Assembly: GCA_002441445.1 (NCBI GenBank)
Contig: DJWC01000151.1
Coordinates: forward strand, 36,199-62,858
Reading direction: 5' to 3'
Length of the DNA: 26,660 nt
Source of the DNA: Pusillimonas sp. UBA6240
GTDB lineage: Bacteria > Pseudomonadota > Gammaproteobacteria > Burkholderiales > Burkholderiaceae_B
This document shows positions 23,791 through 26,660 of the stretch, piece by piece; the first letter of the stretch is position 1, and every line of letters begins with the position of its first letter. A program made the translations under genes and the position numbers. A model generated the notes under the pieces. That model saw only the letters and a program-made list of their open reading frames with translations. It searched no databases and was not told the origin of the DNA.

Positions 23791-24753
23791 TTACACCTTG
23801 ATGTCGGCGGCCTGAATGACTTCCGCCCATTTATTCACTTCATTGACAATGAAGCGTTGAAATTCAGCGGGGTTGTTGGCCACGATTTCGGCTCCGTAGG
23901 TGGCCATGACGCTTTTCACGGAGTCCTCTTGCAGCGCCTGGCCGATTGCCTTGCTCAAGGACTGAAGGACGTCGGGAGGTGTTTTGGCCGGCGCGAGAAT
24001 ACCGGTCCATGCGCTGACATCGAAGGGCTTGCCGACAAACTCCTGTACGGTCGGAAGCTCGGGCATCAATGAAGAGCGGTTTGCCGTCGTTACGGCAATG
24101 GCGCGCAGTTTTTCCGATTTGACCAAGGGCGCCGCGCCCACGATATTGGCGAAATAGACGTCTACGTGGCCGCCCATCACGTCCACCAGGCCGGGGCCGG
24201 TGCCCTTATACGGAGCATGTGTCATGGATATGCCGGTCATGTAAGAGAAAAGCTCGGTGGAAAGGTGGTCTGCGGTCCCGGTGCCCGATGATGCAAAACT
24301 GAGTTTTTCAGCCTTTGCCTTACGCACCAGGTCATCCAGCGACTTGATCGGCGAATCCGGCTTGACGACGAGAACGAAGGGCGACTGCGCTGCGAGGCAG
24401 ACTGCAGAAAAATCATTCACCGTGTCGTAGGGAAGTTTGCGCAGCGAAGGGTTGGTGACATGGGGCACGCTGCACACCAGTAAAGCATAGCCGTCGGGAC
24501 TGGCGCCGACGATATGGCTGCTTGCGATGATTTCCGACGCGCCTGGCTTGTTTTCGACGACGACGGATTGGCCCAGTATCCTGGACAGGGGCGGCGCCAG
24601 AGCGCGCGTCAGTGTGTCGGTCCCGCCGCCCGGCGCATAGGCAACCACCATAGTGACGGGCCGGGAGGGAAAGGCCTGGTTTGCATAGGTGCGCAAACCG
24701 GTAGCCATGGCGCCGCTCGCCACGGCTGCTTGCAGAAAATGCCTGCGATCCAT
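23791..24753 (-). CDS. Bug-family TTT substrate-binding protein (Bug 6), Tat-type signal
   Basis: The 320-residue protein opens with DRRHFLQAAVASGAMATG, which has the twin-arginine and FL pattern of Tat signals, unlike the other five Bug proteins here. The mature part has VTMVVAYAPGGGTD (GGGTD 42-46), VVVENKPGASE, SPDGYALLV and HAPYKGTGPGLVD. The start at 24753 follows AAAGGAG with 7-nt spacing; the frame is open to 24891 but that extension is basic and unrelated. It is the first gene of the eight-gene minus-strand array. A Tat signal implies export in the folded state, which could matter if it binds a ligand or cofactor before export. Confidence 0.92.
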   Translation of the reverse strand: MDRRHFLQAAVASGAMATGLRTYANQAFPSRPVTMVVAYAPGGGTDTLTRALAPPLSRILGQSVVVENKPGASEIIASSHIVGASPDGYALLVCSVPHVTNPSLRKLPYDTVNDFSAVCLAAQSPFVLVVKPDSPIKSLDDLVRKAKAEKLSFASSGTGTADHLSTELFSYMTGISMTHAPYKGTGPGLVDVMGGHVDVYFANIVGAAPLVKSEKLRAIAVTTANRSSLMPELPTVQEFVGKPFDVSAWTGILAPAKTPPDVLQSLSKAIGQALQEDSVKSVMATYGAEIVANNPAEFQRFIVNEVNKWAEVIQAADIKV

Positions 24754-24919
24754 CTTTAGTCTCCTTTGGAATGTCTCTTGGACGGGCCCGATTTTTTGTT
24801 TAAGCCCTTCAGCGTGCGCAGGTGAGGTCCGCATGATCCGGTTCTTACGGCGCCGCCGTCCATTCTTGCGGTCACTATATAAGTCGCTCACCGGCGGAAA
24901 AAGTGGGAAAGCGCGAAAG

Positions 24920-24936
24920 GGCTATTTGGAATAGCC
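24920..24936. repeat. 7-bp hairpin between divergent transcription units
   Basis: GGCTATT at 24920-24926 pairs exactly with AATAGCC at 24930-24936 across a 3-nt loop. No T-run follows on either strand. It lies between the probable minus-strand promoter and the rpmI promoter and could be a leftover terminator or a binding site. Confidence 0.3.
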
Positions 24937-24992
24937 AAAAGGCCGGGCGTTTTCGGCGATGGCGCAATAGTGAGGCGCAGCCTGGATGGCGT

Positions 24993-25022
24993 TAGACAAA
25001 CACCCGAAATTCATCATATAAT
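24993..25022 (+). promoter_or_regulatory. Sigma-70 promoter of rpmI-rplT-pheS
   Basis: The -35 hexamer TAGACA (24993-24998, 5 of 6 matches to TTGACA) is followed after 18 bp by a perfect TATAAT at 25017-25022. Transcription would start near 25029, giving a leader of about 174 nt. This is the best promoter match in the window and explains how the block is expressed without infC upstream. Confidence 0.75.
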
Positions 25023-25025
25023 CAA

Positions 25026-25137
25026 CGGCTTTCCCGGCATTTTTGCTGGGGGAAGCCGAATTTTCAGCAAGGGGCTTGCCGCACTGGCTGCTTTTTTCTG
25101 GGAAGTCACCCCAAGTCTAAGTGGGTGTTGGGTTTTT
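25026..25137 (+). promoter_or_regulatory. Structured leader of rpmI with terminator-like hairpins
   Basis: Three structures are visible. CGGCTTTCCC (25026-25035) pairs with GGGGAAGCCG (25049-25058) over 10 bp with one G-U. GCAAG-GGG-CTTGC lies at 25067-25079. CCCAA (25110-25114) pairs with TTGGG (25128-25132), followed directly by TTTTT (25133-25137). The last is terminator-like and has a competing helix, CACCC/GGGTG (25107-25111/25123-25127). This fits attenuation, possibly by L20 as known in other bacteria, but no L20-binding pseudoknot was demonstrated. Confidence 0.45.
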
Positions 25138-25202
25138 CAAGTGTTTGCCTATGTCTTTTGGCATATGGGGCCACCCGCATCCATATATAACAGAGTTTTA
25201 AT

Positions 25203-25400
25203 ATGCCTAAGATGAAAACCAAGAAAGGCGCTGCCAAGCGCTTTAAGGTTCGCGGTAGCGGGTCTATCAAGCGGGGCCAGGCGTTCAAGCGCCACATCCT
25301 CACCAAGAAAACCACCAAGAACAAGCGCCAACTGCGCGGTTCTGCCGCGGTGCACGACGCTGACGTCGCCTCGGTCAAGGCCATGATGCCTTTCGCTTGA
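25203..25400 (+). CDS. rpmI: 50S ribosomal protein L35
   Basis: The 65-residue, very basic protein matches L35 along its whole length: PKMKTKKGAAKRFKVRGSG at the N terminus and LTKKTTKNKRQLRG in the middle, ending KAMMPFA. It binds 23S rRNA in the large subunit. The ATG at 25203 lacks a strong ribosome-binding site (only a GAG about 9 nt upstream), which suits translational control. rplT follows 16 nt later. Confidence 0.98.
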   Translation: MPKMKTKKGAAKRFKVRGSGSIKRGQAFKRHILTKKTTKNKRQLRGSAAVHDADVASVKAMMPFA

Positions 25401-25416
25401 TTATCGGAGATCTACT

Positions 25417-25776
25417 ATGCCACGCGTAAAACGCGGCGTTACCGCCCGCGCCCGTCACAAAAAAGTCATTAAAGCCGCGAAAGGCTACCGCGGCCGCCGC
25501 GGTAATGTATTCCGCATCGCCAAACAGGCGGTCATGCGCGCCGGGCAATACGCCTACCGCGACCGCCGCAACAAAAAGCGTACTTTCCGCGCGCTCTGGA
25601 TCACCCGGATCAACGCGGCGTGCCGCGAACTGGGCGTGACCTACAGCGCCTTCATCGCTGGTACGAAGAAAGCCTCGATCGAACTAGACCGCAAGGTGCT
25701 GGCCGATATGGCCGTGAATGACAAGGCCGGTTTCGCGGCCGTGGTCGCTCAGGCCAAATCCGCTTTGGCTTCCTGA
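25417..25776 (+). CDS. rplT: 50S ribosomal protein L20
   Basis: The 119-residue protein is full length, with PRVKRGVTARARHKKVIK at the N terminus, GYRGRRGNVFRIAKQAV and the conserved RDRRNKKRTFRALWITRINA segment. L20 is needed for early 50S assembly and in E. coli and Bacillus represses its own operon by binding the mRNA. A GGAG ribosome-binding site precedes the ATG. It is followed by a hairpin and pheS on the same strand. Confidence 0.98.
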   Translation: MPRVKRGVTARARHKKVIKAAKGYRGRRGNVFRIAKQAVMRAGQYAYRDRRNKKRTFRALWITRINAACRELGVTYSAFIAGTKKASIELDRKVLADMAVNDKAGFAAVVAQAKSALAS

Positions 25777-25797
25777 TCGCATTCGATCTGTCTTGCT

Positions 25798-25828
25798 GCA
25801 AAACGGGGCTCTGTCGGGCTCCGTTTGC
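25798..25828 (+). promoter_or_regulatory. Hairpin between rplT and pheS
   Basis: GCAAAACGGGGC (from 25798) pairs with GCTCCGTTTGC (to 25828) through 11 pairs, with one bulged A and one G-U. No T-run follows, so it is probably a partial terminator, an RNA processing site or a boundary that sets the ratio of ribosomal protein to synthetase. Confidence 0.45.
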
Positions 25829-25845
25829 ATTTGGAAAGCACTACT

Positions 25846-26660
25846 ATGACTTCTCAGGCTGACGACCTGGTCATCCAGGCCCAGGAACAATTCGCGCAGG
25901 CCGGCGACGCCGCCGCGCTGGAAAACGCCAAGGCGCGCTTTCTCGGCAAGCAGGGCGCGCTGACCACGCTGCTGAAAGGGCTGGCGCAACTGGACGCCGA
26001 GCGCAAGAAGGCCGAAGGGGCGCGCATCAACCAGATCAAGCAGCAGATCGAAGCGCTGCTGAACCAGCGGCGCGCCGACATGGCGCAGGCCGAATTGGAC
26101 AAGCGCCTGGCCGCCGAAACCATAGACGTCAGCCTGCCCGGCCGCGGCCGCGGCTTCGGGGGCATCCATCCCGTCATCCAGACTTGGCAGCGGGTCGAAG
26201 CCATTTTCCGTTCCATCGGCTTCGATGTGGCCGATGGCCCCGAAATCGAGAACGACTGGACCAATTTCACGGCCCTGAACAACCCGGAAAACCATCCCGC
26301 CAGGTCCATGCAGGATACCTTCTACGTGGACATGCAGGACAGCCAGGGCCTGCCCTTGCTGCTGCGCACCCACACCAGCCCCATGCAAGTGCGCTATGCG
26401 CGCATGCACAAGCCACCCATCAAGGTCATCGCGCCGGGCCGCACCTATCGCGTGGACAGCGACGCCACCCATTCCCCCATGTTCCATCAGGTCGAAGGCC
26501 TGTGGATAGCCGAAGACATTTCTTTCGCCGACCTGAAGGGCGTCTACACCGATTTCCTCAGGGCCTTCTTCGAAACCGACGACCTGACCCTGCGTTTCCG
26601 CCCCTCTTTCTTCCCGTTCACCGAGCCTTCCGCTGAAATCGACATGATGTTCACCTCGGG
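25846..26660 (+). CDS. pheS: Phenylalanine-tRNA ligase alpha subunit, 3'-truncated by the window edge
   Basis: The first 271 residues of a protein of about 340 are visible. The N-terminal coiled-coil tRNA-binding region (about 5-90) is followed by the class II catalytic domain, with GIHPVIQTWQRVEAIF, DTFYVD, the motif 2 region RTHTSPMQVRYARM (174-187), GRTYRVDSDATHSPMFHQ (198-215) and FRPSFFPFTEPSAEID. It forms the alpha2-beta2 enzyme with PheT, which charges tRNA-Phe in the cytoplasm. The start at 25846 follows GGAAAG. pheT and ihfA would be expected beyond the window. Confidence 0.97.
   Translation, partial: MTSQADDLVIQAQEQFAQAGDAAALENAKARFLGKQGALTTLLKGLAQLDAERKKAEGARINQIKQQIEALLNQRRADMAQAELDKRLAAETIDVSLPGRGRGFGGIHPVIQTWQRVEAIFRSIGFDVADGPEIENDWTNFTALNNPENHPARSMQDTFYVDMQDSQGLPLLLRTHTSPMQVRYARMHKPPIKVIAPGRTYRVDSDATHSPMFHQVEGLWIAEDISFADLKGVYTDFLRAFFETDDLTLRFRPSFFPFTEPSAEIDMMFTS

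Larger units (their letters stand above)
24754..25202. other. Divergent intergenic region between Bug 6 and rpmI
   Basis: No gene is seen in these 449 nt. The left part should hold the promoter of the minus-strand array; the best -10 match is TATAGT (minus strand, 24874-24879), but no good -35 accompanies it. A hairpin, GGCTATT-TGG-AATAGCC, lies at 24920-24936. The right part holds the rpmI promoter and a structured leader, listed separately. infC, which precedes rpmI in most relatives, is absent here, so this gap probably contains the junction between the ribosomal operon and the accessory region. Confidence 0.6.

Noticed and set aside
1..26660. Insertion sequences, integrases, phage genes, tRNA genes or CRISPR arrays
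   Set aside because: None were found: no transposase or integrase motifs, no regularly spaced repeats and no tRNA-like cloverleaf were recognised, so the accessory character rests on gene content only.

Overview
The window reads as chromosomal DNA of a high-GC betaproteobacterium, most likely a member of the Alcaligenaceae (Bordetella/Achromobacter/Pusillimonas-like). The main reason is the abundance of Bug-type (tripartite tricarboxylate transporter, TTT) periplasmic binding proteins, six in 27 kb, next to a betaproteobacterial-looking rpmI-rplT-pheS block. This is inference from gene content; no database search was run.

Layout. (A) 1-4063, plus strand: a 5'-truncated MmgE/PrpD gene, a metallo-beta-lactamase-fold hydrolase of the AHL-lactonase type, a Bug protein and an isocitrate-lyase/PEP-mutase-family lyase with a KRCGH motif. 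A 72-80 residue relic of a LysR regulator (4153-4390, minus) follows. (B) 4519-6033: yifB/comM, a housekeeping AAA ATPase standing between accessory clusters. (C) 6247-9121, plus: a TcuA-like FAD dehydrogenase, an SDR and an isochorismatase-fold hydrolase lacking the usual cysteine, convergent with a Bug gene (9129-10112, minus). (D) 10444-15782: two paralogous Asp/Glu-racemase-superfamily genes, a LysR regulator, a second MmgE/PrpD and a Bug gene, on alternating strands. (E) 15796-24753, minus: eight co-directional genes, read in order Bug, SMP-30-type lactonase, Bug, Bug, TcuA-like flavoprotein, fumarate-reductase/KstD-like flavoprotein, etfB, etfA. (F) 25203-26660, plus: rpmI, rplT and the start of pheS, with their own promoter and a structured leader; infC is not next to them.

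How the parts may work together (inference). Clusters A, C, D and E look like uptake and breakdown of small, mostly carboxylated organic acids. Bug proteins capture the acids, MmgE/PrpD enzymes hydrate, dehydrate or decarboxylate them, the ICL-like lyase cleaves C-C bonds, the SMP-30 protein opens lactones, and the flavoproteins oxidise or reduce C=C bonds. No TTT membrane subunits (TctA/TctB) are present, so the Bug proteins must share permeases encoded elsewhere or act as sensors or solute scavengers.

The most unusual part is cluster E. Two TcuA/fumarate-reductase-like flavoproteins are coupled to a dedicated ETF, with no TcuB, FixC or membrane electron acceptor. The ETF alpha subunit has Leu where the near-invariant flavin-contacting Arg normally sits. 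Together with the racemases that lack the canonical Cys pair and the isochorismatase-fold protein that lacks its Cys, this makes the region a good candidate for an uncharacterised catabolic system.
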